This document shows positions 1 to 14,000 of a stretch of 64,000 bases of DNA, piece by piece; position 1 is the stretch's first letter; every line of letters starts with the position of its first letter. Source of the stretch: Sipunculus nudus (taxonomy: Eukaryota > Annelida > Sipuncula > Golfingiida > Sipunculidae); assembly GCA_026874595.1 (NCBI GenBank), contig CM049318.1:25129956-25193955 (forward strand). Reading direction: 5' to 3'. Both the position numbers and the translations under genes were made by a program. The notes beneath the pieces are model-generated. The model saw only the letters and a program-made list of their open reading frames with translations. It was not told the DNA's origin and ran no database searches.

Positions 1-151
1 AAGTTGGGACAAACTGAGGAAAAATGACAAAACACAGTCCAAGTGTCTCTGATTACCATCTGACCAGAGGTCCGATTTTGCGCATCTTGAAAGATCCCAT
101 ACAAGGACTATTTCAAACAAGTCCATATATACATAGACCTTCATATCTGTG

Positions 152-183
<32 letters not shown>

Positions 184-625
184 TGAATGGACATTATGGT
201 CCATGTGGCATTGTGCGGAATGTAAATTCATTGTAGAACCTGTGGCAACAGATCTGTAGGATAGGTTCAGGGTTCTCAGCTGATATAACACACACACACG
301 TCAGCCTGTGTATCCTTTCCCAGAGAACAGCAAGGTGTAATGTTGTTTAGCCAGCATGAAAATGTGTTACATTTTTTATTGACCAAGTCAGTCAGGGCAT
401 CTCCTGATTGACAGGTGTTGTTGACCAGGTCATGCACACAGTCCCACCCGCTGTGTTTAAGTTGATGCTGTGATTGAGCCCAGTCCACTGTTTTTTAAAA
501 CTCCTGTACAGGAGTAAGCCTATGGTTTCAGTGCTGTATTGTGCCAGTAACTACCGGTAATTAATTTTAAAGAGGAGAAGCTATTTTTCATGTAGTTCAA
601 CATGCTTTGTAGGTGATTGGGCACC
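1..625 (+). repeat. Dispersed repeat family X, copy 1 (5' end cut by the window)
   Basis: Shares with copy 2 (34870-35965) the blocks ending GATTTTGCGCAT, AGACCTTCATAT / GGACCTTCATGT, TGTAGAACCTGT, the CCACTGTTTT-type block and TTCAACATGCT. Contains a (TA)n run at about 151-177. Type of element unknown. Confidence 0.65.
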
Positions 626-795
626 TTTAAAAGGAGATTTGAATTTACTACAAAAGGAATAATTGAATCAAAAGTATATAAATCACTTAAAGTTCCTCAC
701 AGTTCACAGCCTAATGGGACGCTGTAAAATAGATCCATTTTATATCATATGGCATGAGACAAAAATCATCCTATTCATTGTGTACAGTTATACTG

Positions 796-3700
796 TTTTT
801 TAGCTCAGCTGACTATAAGTCATCTGAGCTATAGTCATGGTCCATTGTCCGTCGTCCGTCTGTCTGTCTGTCTGGATGTCCGTCCGTAAGACTGGCACGT
901 TTCGACACCGTTGGACCTACGAATCTGAATTTCGGCATACAGTTAGATGTCCCCATAATCTCCTACCATGCCAAAAATTGGGTCAATAGGACTTCTTTCC
1001 TTTGAGATATTAAGGAAAAACCTCAATTTTTTATATGAAATCTATTTTCACACTTCAGGACTGCCTAATATCAAAACCACTCATCTGGTTTTCTTCATAT
1101 TTACCATAAATATTCCTCTATATAGTTCCTATGTACATGCCAGATATTAAGTCAGTATTATATAATTTAAAAAAGTTATTGGCCCAAACATAATGCACTT
1201 TGTAAAAAAATCAGGAAGATATTTTGTCACTTAAGACCCAAAGTGTTAAAGGTAGGGACTTTTTTCCAGTTATACAACTTTAATTGATCAAAATTTAATT
1301 GTATACAAAAAATTAGATCAAAATCTGTTAAAATTTTTTAAAAATTGGCAAAAAATATAAAATTGGTACCTTAAATTTTGCCCAACTTTGGCCATGGCAC
1401 GTTTTTTTCCTGTAAGTACTGTGGATTTAATTTTCACACCATGTATACATAAGGATTTAGTCTGTTAAAATCTGAAATTTGAAAATAGAAGCTGCAAAAT
1501 TAGGCTAGTTATTGAATTTTTTTGGAGGCTCTTGTTGTATTCCCTTACATTGTCAAGCAGTCCACTTTGATGACTGTAGGTCATTCAGTGCACATCTCTA
1601 TGCTCCCCAGGCTGTTGACATAATTTTAGATGTCCCCAAAATCTCCTACCATACCGAAAATTGGGTCATTAGGACTTTGTTCCTTCGAGATATTAAGGAA
1701 AAAAACTCTGTTTTCCATAAAAAAAAAAGCCATTGTTACACTTCAAGGCTGCCTAATATCAAAACCACTGATCTGTTTTTGATCGTATTTAGTATTCACA
1801 TTCTTTTATACATTTTCTATGAACATACCAAAAATTAGGTCAGTATTGGGTATTATTTTGAAGTTATGGGCCAAAACATAATGCAATTTTTTTAAAAATC
1901 AGGAAATATATTTACTCACATGAGAATTGCTGAACCTAGAGACCTTTTTTCAGGAATATAACTTTATTTAATCAAAATTCAATTGTTTACCCAAAATTAG
2001 ATCTGAATTTTGCAAATTTTTCAAGTTATTAGCATAAATAAAAAACAATACCTTAAATTTTGTCCAGCTTTGGCACTGTTGATTTAATTTTCCCAGCATA
2101 TATGCATAAGGATTTAATCTTTTAAAATCTGAAATTTCAAAAGAAATTGATTGGAATGAATAGCTTTTATTCATGTTTTCACACACCATGTCAAGTGTTG
2201 TTTACATCTAGCCCACCTAGTAGTACAGCCTTCACTTGCATTATGTAACCCACCCCAGGCAGCTTACCTTGGCCCAGCTTGGCCACTACTAGCAGGCTTC
2301 CCCTTGCCCTGCACTCATCCCCCCCCCCCCCAGCTGGTGCATAAACTAGATGAATGTTATAATTTTTCTGTATTTTATTTTATTCTTGGACATGCTACAT
2401 TTTAGATTTTGTATTGAACCACCAGGTTTACAATGATTAAAGTGTACATTTAATTGTGTCCACTAAGTGGTGTATTGCTGTGAAAGTCTGGATGTTCATG
2501 AGATAAGTAATTCCTTACTTCAGAAGAGTAAAAACTTCACCAGGTGTGAAATTGACTATTAATTCCAGTAATTAATTAAAACTGGGATAGTAATTAGCAC
2601 AATGATATTGTTTGTCCCTCATTCAACCAACAGTGTGTATACTATATTTGAAAAGATGTTTTATTTTGTCAAATTTACTTTTATTTTATTTTGGTGAATA
2701 AAATTAAGCATGTCCTGAAAACTCCAATATGCAAAACTTTTTAATAGTGATTCAAGGAATATTCTTGTAGATGCCATGTTGTGGCATTATTTTCTTTTAA
2801 AATCAGTTAAACTATTTATGATTAAAAAATAATATATGTGTATGCATAATATGACCCAATGTTTTTTACTCTGTATATATAATGATTGCAACTTTTGCAA
2901 CAATTCTAATATTTTAACTTATATTTTCAGGTTTTTTAATTAAAAATTTATAAACCTGTAAATAAAAAAATGATACAGATAAAAACTTCTTAATGGAAAA
3001 AGTGGATCTGCTTAAAAAAAATAGGATTATATATAAACTTAAATGCATTATTCTCTTGAAAGTGAAATAAAGGTATTAGTCCATTCTGTCCACTTGCCTG
3101 TCCATCTGTAAATTTTCGTATGCAACACAGTATCTCAAAACTTTTACTGTTTTCCTTCATGACAGTCTTGTCAGAGTATTAGTTTGCAATCATATATTTA
3201 GAACTTTACTATAACCAAGTAGGAGGGCCCCTTTCCTCTTAGCTTTTCATATTCTTATATAAATGAAAAACATTACAATAGAATATTTCTACATCCACCT
3301 TCGTGCTGCCCTCACTTTTCCCTTCTCCGAACCCCATCCCAAAGTCAGCCTCAGTAAGCAAGAACAAGATGAATCAGATATATTCATACTTTAATATTTT
3401 GTATAACTATTCGTCCATAGGTACCTTTGTACATGCCAGAAATTATGTCAATATTGTGTAATATGTAGACATAGTGGGCATCACAATAATGTACCTTGTC
3501 AAGACTAAAGAGATATTGTGTCATACAGTCACGTATTCATAAATCACTTCATCAGCATAGTTAATCATAACATCATATCTGTCAAATTGAACGCTTGCAG
3601 ACTACCATACACTTTAGATCCTTCAACAAATAGCCTTATCATCATTCTACTACTGCTTATTACTGCTGTCATTGCATTCATATTTGCTCAAATATATCAC

Positions 3701-3940
3701 AATTTTCAACCCCTCCTAAATAAATAAAAAATAAACCACTTTATTTGACTCTATTAATCCATCAGTCAGGTAATTTCATTTATCATTTACTCACATATTA
3801 CATTACATTCCTTTATAATAGCCCAACATGTACATGATATTCATAAGCTTTATCGACTCGATATAGTATCACAGTGGAGAAACATTTATAGTCCAATCAC
3901 GATCAGCTGAGCGCCGTGACCCATGGGTCCCTTGTTTTTT
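796..3940 (+). mobile_element. Hairpin-ended repeat family H, copy A (full length, about 3.1 kb)
   Basis: The 5' end is a near-palindrome AGCTCAG..TGACT/AGTCA..CTGAGCT at 801-829, followed by a GTCCGTCNGTCTGTC-type stretch. The 3' end holds the perfect palindrome GACCCATGGGTC at about 3918-3929 and then CCTTGTTTT. Internal blocks at 1049-1160 and 1738-1850 are direct repeats of each other. No transposase frame was found, so it looks non-autonomous. The family class is not settled. Confidence 0.7.
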
Positions 3941-3976
3941 CCCATGCATCTGAATTATGATTTGTTTGATTTCTAG

Positions 3977-4130
3977 GAAAATATCCCAGCTAACACTTCG
4001 TTTGGTGAGCTTGGAAGGAAGCGCAAATTGAAACGTAAAGTGACAGGCTCCAAAGTGCTCAAGGCCAGACTGAACAACTCACTCAACAGATCTCATGGAA
4101 GACTTATTAAGAAGATTAAGAACAGAAGCT
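3977..4130 (+). CDS. SGO1: Shugoshin exon (first visible): basic N-terminal segment
   Basis: The exon lies between a TTTCTAG acceptor and a GTGAGT donor and encodes 51 residues beginning ENIPANTSF. It is rich in Lys/Arg (GRKRKLKRKV) and leads straight into the coiled coil. It opens in phase 0 and ends in phase 1. No initiating Met lies in frame, so at least one upstream exon is expected; I could not identify it in 1-3976, which is mostly repeat. Confidence 0.75.
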
Positions 4131-4972
4131 GTGAGTATTATAACAAAAGTTTTTTTTTTTTCTTAGAGGTAACTTCCCTAGTAATGCTTGCATAGCTAAG
4201 TACTATTTTCCTCTGCAGAATTCAATTCAGGTTTCGGACTGTATGACATTGGCTTACACACAATAATATTGGTGCTAGCTGGCTCAGTGTACCATTCCTG
4301 CGGTTTCTGGGTGTGTCATCCCCATTGCTGGGTCATAACACCAAGGAATCCTTTGTGGGCTTGTTTTTGAGTGAAACACAGCTGTTGAGTACGGTCACCA
4401 CAGAAGCCAGTTGATTATATATTATACAAAAATTGCAAAGATTATTAGGTTACAAGATCAGAGATTAAGGGAATAACCATGTGGTTAAGGTGAAGTAAAG
4501 AATGAATCACAGGTTTCTCATTTGAACCTGGCAGTGTCTAAAGGACATAATGGTGACATCCTAATAGAATCACTCTTAATGTATTTAGCAACAGCTTTTA
4601 CAGTATTTTGGTCCAATCAGATGAGACCCTGTGCTGGAAGACAAAATGGTTTACCAGCCAAGAGCCACAGAGCTAATGTTGTTAATTTCGTTTTGAGGGA
4701 CAGCTCATCGCCCCGGCAACCGTTTGAACAGGCCATAGGCTCAGAGAGAATGGCCCCACACGTGGTTTCTAGGAGGAGCCTGATGCCTGTCGAGTGTTTG
4801 TTGCCTTGCATTTGATTGGCTGCTAGTCACATCAGCAGTTTTTTTCAGCAGACAAGCCACCTGGTGTTTAAGTGCATCATAAACGGTCAAAGCAGGCAGC
4901 GGGAAAATCAGTAGCTTCTTTAGATGCGCAAGATTTCCACTGCCTCGAGAGTGTACCTGCATGAGCGTATAA

Positions 4973-5014
<42 letters not shown>

Positions 5015-8000
5015 GTTGCCATCCATTTGATGGGTTGGCTAGAATACAGACTCAGATAGTGGGAAAATACGTTTATTGCACAGGTCACACAACTGTGTCT
5101 CCAACAAAGAGACGTTTAGATTCTGTAACAAACAATAACAATATTAAATAACATTGCACAAATGGTATACATGCATAATAGAAGTAATAATGTTATACTT
5201 AGGTTACATGATTTTCTATTAAACAATCTTTCAAAGAGTCATTGTATTCAGAATTCAATTAAGTCCATGACGCAATATGTTCATTGTTCTTTCATCAGTA
5301 CTCGTACATGAGTAAGCCTTAAGGCTTGAGGTTTAAATCCATAATAAAACTTATACAGAGACTAGATATTACAGTGCATAGCAATAGACTTAAAATAGAC
5401 TTATAATAATTTAATGGATATAACAATTTATTAAACTCACCCTGTATTAGGAATCTTTCCTTGGGTAATAGTAACTGTATCCAGCACATACAAGATCGTC
5501 ACTTGAATGTTTAACTAAGTAGCCAAGGTAAACATGTCACATGACCCAACCCGGCCTATGGGATCTAACCCGAATGATGTTAAGGTTTAAACACAATCTT
5601 GAACACCCTTTAGGTGGCAGTACCTTAGACCTTAATTAGTGTAATCAAGCATACCCAGATGGCAGTTCTGCCATTATATGAATATCATTACAACGGTAAC
5701 ATATATATAAATACAGATACAAATTTTCCTCTGCCTTCTGTTTATAATAAATGTATTCAAGACTTAGTGTTGGGACCTTTGATCAATTATTATTGATGAT
5801 TGGTCAGCTGATCTGATGATGGATCTTGCATTGGAATTATCAATTACAGAGTTTTTCAAAAAGGTTAGGCTCTATAATGATGGCAGGTACAGTTTCACTA
5901 TATACTTATGGCTGTAGATATAGTAGGAATGTATGCAGGTGTATATGTCAGTTGAGATAATTTACAGGTCTGTATATCTTAAGAAATATAATACTCAGAG
6001 GTCAGCCAATGAATATGATGGTTTATCATGAAATTGCAAGTGATTCCCAGCACTTTCTAAAGGCATCTTTTTCCATTAAGAGTGCCTTGTTTAGTTAAAT
6101 AACCATTTGTATGATCCAAGTATAATAAATATGTTTAAAAACTGGTTGCCAATATGCTGTCCAAGATCAAATCAAAGAAGCGACTGAGCACTATTCAAGA
6201 CCGTTCCATTAAGGCAGCATTGCTCAATACATTTTGCAAATATCTATAGACTCTTCATAATGAGGTTAACTATGTGTCTTTTATAATTGCAGTTAATGCC
6301 TCATTTACCAGCAAGACCCTGCGTAGCAATAACCAGGCTCTGGCCCGCAAGCTTCAGCAGACATTACAGGAACTTCAGCTGACTCAGCAGAAATATTGTG
6401 ACCTTCAGAGGGAGGTACAGGACTTACGTATACAGAACATACAGCTCCAACAGCAAAATGCTACCGTCAGCCAGGAGGAAGTGGAGGCAGAGGTCATGCG
6501 AAGGGTCAAGGTCAGTTTAAATGTTTACATGTACCTATATAGAATGTTTTTTACAGACAGAGTCATATATATACAGAAGGTTGTTTACTTACATGTACAG
6601 AACATTAGGGTCCAACAGCAAAATGAATGAGCTGTTAGCCAGCTGGCAGTGGATGCAGAGGTCATGCAAAGGGTCAAGGTCAGTAAAGGTCAGTTACAGA
6701 ATTTAAATGCAGCAGACTCATTAAGAAGAGGGAATGTTCATGTGAAAGTAAAGGTAGGTGATGGTCATTAGCAGAATGTGAATTTAAAAGATTCATTATC
6801 AGTAAGCATCTAGAGGCAGAGGTCAATCAAGGGGTCATGGTAGGTTATGTCAATTAAAACTGAATGTGAATATAGCAGATTTATTTTCATGTCAGGAAGT
6901 GAAGGGATAGGTCATCATTTAAATGATCAGTTTCAGCAAAGGTGTGGTAAAAGAGAATCTAAATTTAGAAAAGTGAGCAAATATAAAAAAGGAAAAGAAA
7001 TTCTTACCCAGGCACATCAAATAATTATTAACATTGCTACAATATATGTCAAATGATTGCTTTCTCAATAGTTAGTTCCAGAAGTATTAGCAATAAATCA
7101 CTTGGTGTATACAACTTACAAATTCCGTTGTTACAACAAAATTGATTCTATTTCATTGATTATTAAATGTAGTAAAACTGTGAACCTTGCATCCTTTCCA
7201 TGGTCAGACCATCAATTGATCTATTGTGCTTTTTTATTGGTTGATCTTTACTATTTAATACTTTTTGGCTTTGGATTCTGCTAACGACCACCTTTAGTGA
7301 CCACCAAAAGATGACAACTAATTGTTCAGGGCCCTAGTGTGTTCTGTTTTAGTCTTTATATAAGACCTTGCTTAGACATCCAACCCTAAAATGAGACCAC
7401 TTTATCGAAATCTCATAGGTGATCATAATTTTGCAGTTTTTCTGTAAATATAGTGGTTGCATAGTGGAGGTTTTGGCCCCCCTGTGGAACGCAGTGCATT
7501 AAGAAAGAGGTGCATGTTATAAACAGGTTTAAATACATGAAAAAGAGCCTGGTTTTGGATTCAACTTACCTGCTAGGAGTGTTCAGACTGGGTAACTTAG
7601 GTCCTGTTTGGGATGAGCCTTATTATTCTGTTTTTTTTTTTTTTTTTTTAACAGGAAACAAACCGTGAGATTCAGCAGGGACTGAATGAACTCAGCTTAA
7701 GCATGATGCACCCAGTTCAGCTCTTGGAGCGAGTGATACGTTTATGTGCTGGAGACAGACGAGCATCAAGTCTTGCCACTGGGCGACAGTCCTCTTATGG
7801 GAGAGGCTCCTCTGGGAGTCACGCAAGCAGGATTTCTGCCGGACGTAACAGTGGCAGTGCTTCTGACAGCTTTACAGAGGGGAATAAAGAACAACCTCAA
7901 GTGATCAACAGGTCAGTGTTACCATTCTTGTTTTAATTATTTTCCATTCCAGTACCCTTTCTGGTGAATCTTTGTATACTGTTCTTTTTGTTCAGGAGGG

Positions 8001-11000
8001 CTTTAATTTGTTTATGTTCGCGAATCGGAAATAACCACAATATTTCTGAAACCCTCAGGAATAAGAATCCACACTGACTGAGATGAACAATGGGGGATGA
8101 TTCATCTTGGCAAACAGAGTAGTTTTAAAACCTCTGGAAACATGGTATGATAATCTGCAACCTGATCCATGAATGTAGGTTATGGTATCAGAATAGGCCA
8201 ATATAAAAACATGCATTGATTATTGTAAAACATACAGTTATCACTGGAGATATATTGAATGACAGTGACAGTGTATTGGGGATTAATTCTTTAAAAAATT
8301 TTATAATAAATTCAAAAATACTGCTGATTTTAAAGGTTTGTGTGGGAACGCAAAAATGACACCCTTGTAAAACGTTAAATATTAAGCCTTTGAGAAAATT
8401 TCAGCCTTGCATTTATGAAGCTAACCACAGTATTCAAACTTTGTTTCACCGTGATAACATGTCAGAAATTTGATGGATTTTATTGAAATTCACTGAATGT
8501 TTAACATTAAAATTTCTCACCTGATTTAAATCCTTGGCAAAATCTGTGTATATGTAATGAGATCAGAGGTCATGAGGCTTTTATCGAGAGTATTATGTCC
8601 TCTTGTGATGCATTCAAATGAAAACATACTCTACATACTGACAAGTATATACTGTGAAATTCTTGACTCTTATTCATCAATTTTTTAGCTCAGCTGACTA
8701 TAAGTCATCTGAGCTATAGTCGTGGTCCATTGTCCGTCGTCCTTCCGTCTGTTCGTCCGCCTGTCTGTCCGGATGTCCGTCCGTAAGACTGGCACATTTT
8801 GACACCATTGGACCTACGAATCTGAAATTTGCCATACAGTTAGATGTCCCAAAAATCTCCTACCATGCCGAAAATTGGGTCAATAGGACTTCGTTCCTTC
8901 GAGGAAAAACCTCAATTTTTTATTAGAAATCTATTTTCACACTTCAGGACTGCCTAATATCAAATCCACTCATCTGGTTTTCTTCATATTTACCATAAAT
9001 ATCCCTTTATATAGTTCCTATGTACATGCCAGAAATTAAGTCAGTATTATTTAATTTTAAAAAGTTATGGAAAATCAGGAAAGATATTTGGTCACTTAAG
9101 ACCAAAAGTGTTAAAGGTAGTGACTTTTTTTCAGTAATACAACTTTAATTGATCAAAATTTATTTGTATACCAAAAATTAGATCAAAATCTGTTAAATGT
9201 TTTTAAATATTGGCAAAAATAAAAAATTGGTTCCTTAAATTTTGCCCAAATTTGATCATGGCAAGTTTTTTTCCTGTAAGTACTGTGGATTTAATTTTCA
9301 CAGCATGTTTTTGTTAGCATTTTGTCTGTTAACACCAAAAATTTGAAACCAGTTGATCAAAAACTGTAGATTTTATTCAAGTTTTTAAGCACCATGTCAC
9401 ATCAAGTTTACATCAAGCTAGTGTTATGCAGTTTGCTAGAGCTCAGCTCCCCAGCTTCAGCTCTAAGTTCCTTAAATTTAGCATACAGTTAGATGTCTCC
9501 AAAATCCCCTACCATGCCAAGAATTTTATCACTAGGACTCAATTCCTTCGAAATATTAATGAAAAACTTCATTTTCCATTAAAAACCCATTGTTACACTG
9601 TAAGACTGCCTAATATCAAAATCACTGATCTGACTTTGATCATATATAATATACATGTTTTTCTATACATTCGCTATGCACATGCCAGAAATGATGTCAG
9701 TATTGCGTAATTGTTTTAAGTTATGGGCCCAAACATAATGCACTTTTTAAAAAATCAAGAAATATATCTACTCCCTTAACCAGAGGATTGCTGATGCTAG
9801 AGATTTTTTGTCAGGGATGTAACATTATTTAATCAAGATTCAATTGAATACCAAAAATTAGTTCTGAATGTTTCAAATTTTATAAGTTATTAGTATAAAT
9901 ATAAAATTAGTACCTTAAATTTTGCCCAACTTTGACCATGGCACGTTTGTTTCCTGAGAGCACTGTTGATATAATTTTCATATCATGCACACATTTATTA
10001 ATAAGGATTTCATCTTTGAAGTTTAGAAAGCTGAAAGAAATTGGCCAAATATTGTAGCTTTTATTAATGTTTATATGAGACCATGTCAGACCCAGGCTTA
10101 ATCCAGCCCCTCTTCAGTCACCTGTATCTTGACCTTGTTGACCTTTCATCAGATTATGCATGCTTGAGCGAAGCATATACTGGGGCAGCCAGGCAGCTAA
10201 TGCCCAGCCACAGTTGATCCCGGTGTCCAACCCAACTCATCTAGTAGTTGTTTTGAAAAACAACATAACAATAAACAATAAATTAATAATTTTGTATTGG
10301 TTTTTTATAACAAATTAAAGAAAAATTAATAGAAAAGGAATTTGTTAGTTGATGAGTAACAGAAAATTAACTTGCAGTTACTGATGATGTAAGAATCTTG
10401 TATGGATGGATAGAATGTTAATGTCAATGTTATTCCAAATAACACCATGCAGTCACCTATGGTATTTTTCAGTGAAATTTTAATGATAAAAAAATAAATC
10501 ATATTATTCATTACTTATCATTAGGGATCATATGAAGGAAATTAATGATAGACAAAGATACAGTTGATAATATTTATCTAGTTTCCTTCTGTGTCTAGTG
10601 TGTAGATTGATGTAAAAGTAGTCCAAAGTGAATATATTACATTTATTTTTTTTTAATATAAATAAAAGCCATAAAACCAGGTACTTATGATCCTTATTTA
10701 AATTTGTGAATTTTGTATATTCTGTATTGCTTTCCTGTGGAAAAAAAGCTTGCATCAGGCACAATCATTGGTGCAAAAGAAACATTGTACATGTGCTGCC
10801 TAGTGGCCATACCATGTAACTTTACAAATAAAGAATTTTAAAGATTCCAACCTTTTTGTTAATCATTGTTTCTTCTGTCATGTCACTTCTCCTTGTTTTG
10901 GAATTGCACAAAGCCATGCATTATAGTAAAGGGTAACAAACACAACTGGACTGTGTTTAATCACAGAACCAAAACAACATTTAAAAAAGGTGAACTGGTA

Positions 11001-14000
11001 AATAATGAGTCAGTGGAAAACTTTAGTATACAGCCAAAATGAACCAACAGCTTGATAAATTGCACATCATAGAGCATATGTCTATGTATCTTTTAAAGGT
11101 TGACTGGTCGTCTTCCGAGCATGAATCAGTCCAGGCCGTCCAGTGAGGAGACAGCAGCAGCTTCTAGACAAAGCGCACCACTTGCCAACCTGTCAGTTAT
11201 AGAAGAACAGTCGTTTATCGAGGACATCCCCTTCACAAACACCAAATGTTCTGGGCGACCAGCTCTAGAAACAGGTAAGATTTTCTGTTATGCCACAAAA
11301 GCAGAGGGAAAGTCTTGCTCATTTAACAGTGCTGCCACTCTAGATACTTTCTAAAAAGTAACACATTTTTTTTCAGGCAAGACTTTCTTTTACAATTTTT
11401 CAGGGTTTTATTCTTTATCATACTTTTTTACCTAAAATCCGACATCATCTACCTAAACTAATTGAGTGCAGTAGAGATGTTCTGTCAACTTTTCATAATG
11501 CTGTCATTTCAATAGCCATAAAAAAAGTTGGAACTTTCATAGCAGGACCACTTATTGGAAAGTTTGATACACGCTGTTTGATTGGCTGATTGACAAGCTT
11601 AACCAAAGTATTGACGCAGAGCCCCTGAATTTTGCGTCTCTGGAATTTATTAATACTTCCTTGGCAGCTGTAAGCCTGGCCCTTCAGCAGAGATTTAAAA
11701 CAGACTGTTGCATATTTTTGATAAAGCACTATGTAAAAAGAATATTTGATATGTTGCCTGTTGAATCAATGTTGGCACTGTAATTCAGTGCTTGCCTGCC
11801 AGTAGGCTCCTGTCAGAACCCATTGAAAGCCAGCAAAATTTGCAGCAAATAGATGGTGCTTCTCTCCACAGCTTAAGGAGTGTAGCCAGATATACTACTG
11901 TTATTTTCATACAGCTTTTGAATCAGTGGTTAGTTCTTGAATTGGGCTACAAGCATATTAAAAAGTCCATCATTAAGGTCAGTCTCGAGAGTGCTTGAAT
12001 TGGCTCTCAGTAAATTAGGCCAGTTCATTTTTGTTTCTTCAAAGTTATACAATTTGTCATAATGTCAGAAAACACAGCCAGCACTGCAGCAAATGTAAAT
12101 TCAACAACTTCTTTGTGTTATTTCAGTACCAGAAGATGATGACGGAAAGGCTCATGGTAGATCCAGCCGTAGAACTGCAGGGCTATTAGAGCTTCCAGAG
12201 GCTCTCAAAGGGAACAACAGAAGAACATCCATGAAGGCCCTTAGAGTACCTGTTTCAAAATCACTGGCAGAGACCGATGTGACTGAAAATCAGTCTGATG
12301 CTGGTTCACAGATATCATCAGAGGCTCACCATAACAAAGAAGATTCTGCAGCTATAGAAAAGGATGATGTAATAAAATCGCATGGAGATAAAGAAATGGA
12401 CGCAGATGTGGATGATTTGCAAAGTAAAGATGATGAACAAGTAATGGATACAGAACCTGCCTGGGATGATGCACAGATCCCAGATGACTTAATGCACGAA
12501 CCAATTGAAGAGAAGAAAGTCCGGAAAAAGAAACTGACAAGAAAAGAGCGCATGAGGATGCATGGTGGTGGTGATGCTAGTGCAGATGTGGACGAAGATG
12601 TGAGCACAGAATTTCCAGATGAGACACGTGAAAAGAAGAGGAAGGGGAAAGCAAAGAAAAAGGAGAAAACGGAAAGTCAAGATGAAGATGTTTATAAAGA
12701 TCCACTTGATGATGTCATGGCTGATACTGAAGACGTTGATGATGTAGAAGAGGGAAATAAAAGGAAAAGTGCTGCCAAGGTTTCCCAAGAGAGTGAGGGA
12801 AGAAGAAGAACAAAAAGACTTACAGTAAGTCTTGATAAAAAGAAAAGTATAGGTTCAGAGGAGATTATAGCAGAATCTGATAAGACCGCAACAAGTTGTC
12901 AGCCAGAGGGGTCAGAAATCATAGAACAACATGTTGACAACTTGGTCACAAATGATATGATAACTCAAGACCAAGAGAAAAAAGTGAAAACCAAGAAAAA
13001 GGACTCAAACAAGGGAATAGGTAGAGGGAAAAGGAATTCCCGAATATCCAGATCAACACTAGGCATCACAGATACAGCTGAGTTTGGGGTTAATAAAGAA
13101 GTGTCTGATGTAGAGGTAGACCTGGACCAGTTTGTTCAAGAAGCACCAAGGGGGAAAGATAAAGAAACCAGTACGGCTGGAATCAAACGAAAGACTGCCA
13201 GATCTAGAAGGGGTACATTTGTCAAGGAGCAGAATGGGCAAGAGGATGATGGTCCCGCAGCTGCTGTCCTTGAGGTTAACACAGAAAATGAAAAACAACT
13301 GGCAGGTGGCGCCAGGCGTAAAAGTACCAGAACCAGGCGAGGGACCTTTCTGGTGGAAGAGACAGGAACTTCCAAGAATATGCTTGATATACAGAGTGAG
13401 GATCATTTAAAGCCAAGTGATGCTGTCAGGGCAGTTTCAACTGAATGCATATCAACCAAAGAAAAGGAAAAGTTGAAAAGTAATAGTGATAAGACAATAG
13501 GGTCCAGATCCAGAAGAGGTACATATGTTATGTCTAAACCAACCCAAGAACTTGATAATGGCAAAGAACAGGCTAAGGAAGAAAGAGAACATGTTGAAGA
13601 AAATATATCCCAAGGCAGTACTCATCGGGTGAACTCCAGTCAAGGTACTTATGTTTTGAAACAGCCAAACGACAATAAAACACCTCCAATTGCCTTATCA
13701 GAAATAACTGACAATGTAACGCAAAATACTAACTCATCACCTGTGAAAAAGGCATGTGCTGGAGACCATGTCAATATGGAGACCCAACCAAGTGCCTTAG
13801 ACAGTACCTGTTTAGATACTTTGGACATGGAGATGACGGAAGTGGTAAACTACAGCGCATTTGATGTTCAGGCAATGATGGAGAAGCTGAGGAAGACAGA
13901 AAAGGACAGCAAAGATGCTTCCAAAGAAACAAAGGTGTCCAAGGAGGATCAGCAAAAATCAAAAGATGCTGAAGCTGGTGATGGCAAGAAGCAAGCAGAA

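Noticed and set aside
6521-6706. Frame that seems to extend shugoshin coiled-coil sequence
   Set aside because: It comes from the degenerate tandem copy of exon 2 and from intron read-through; the true donor at 6511 and the in-frame exon at 7655 explain the gene.
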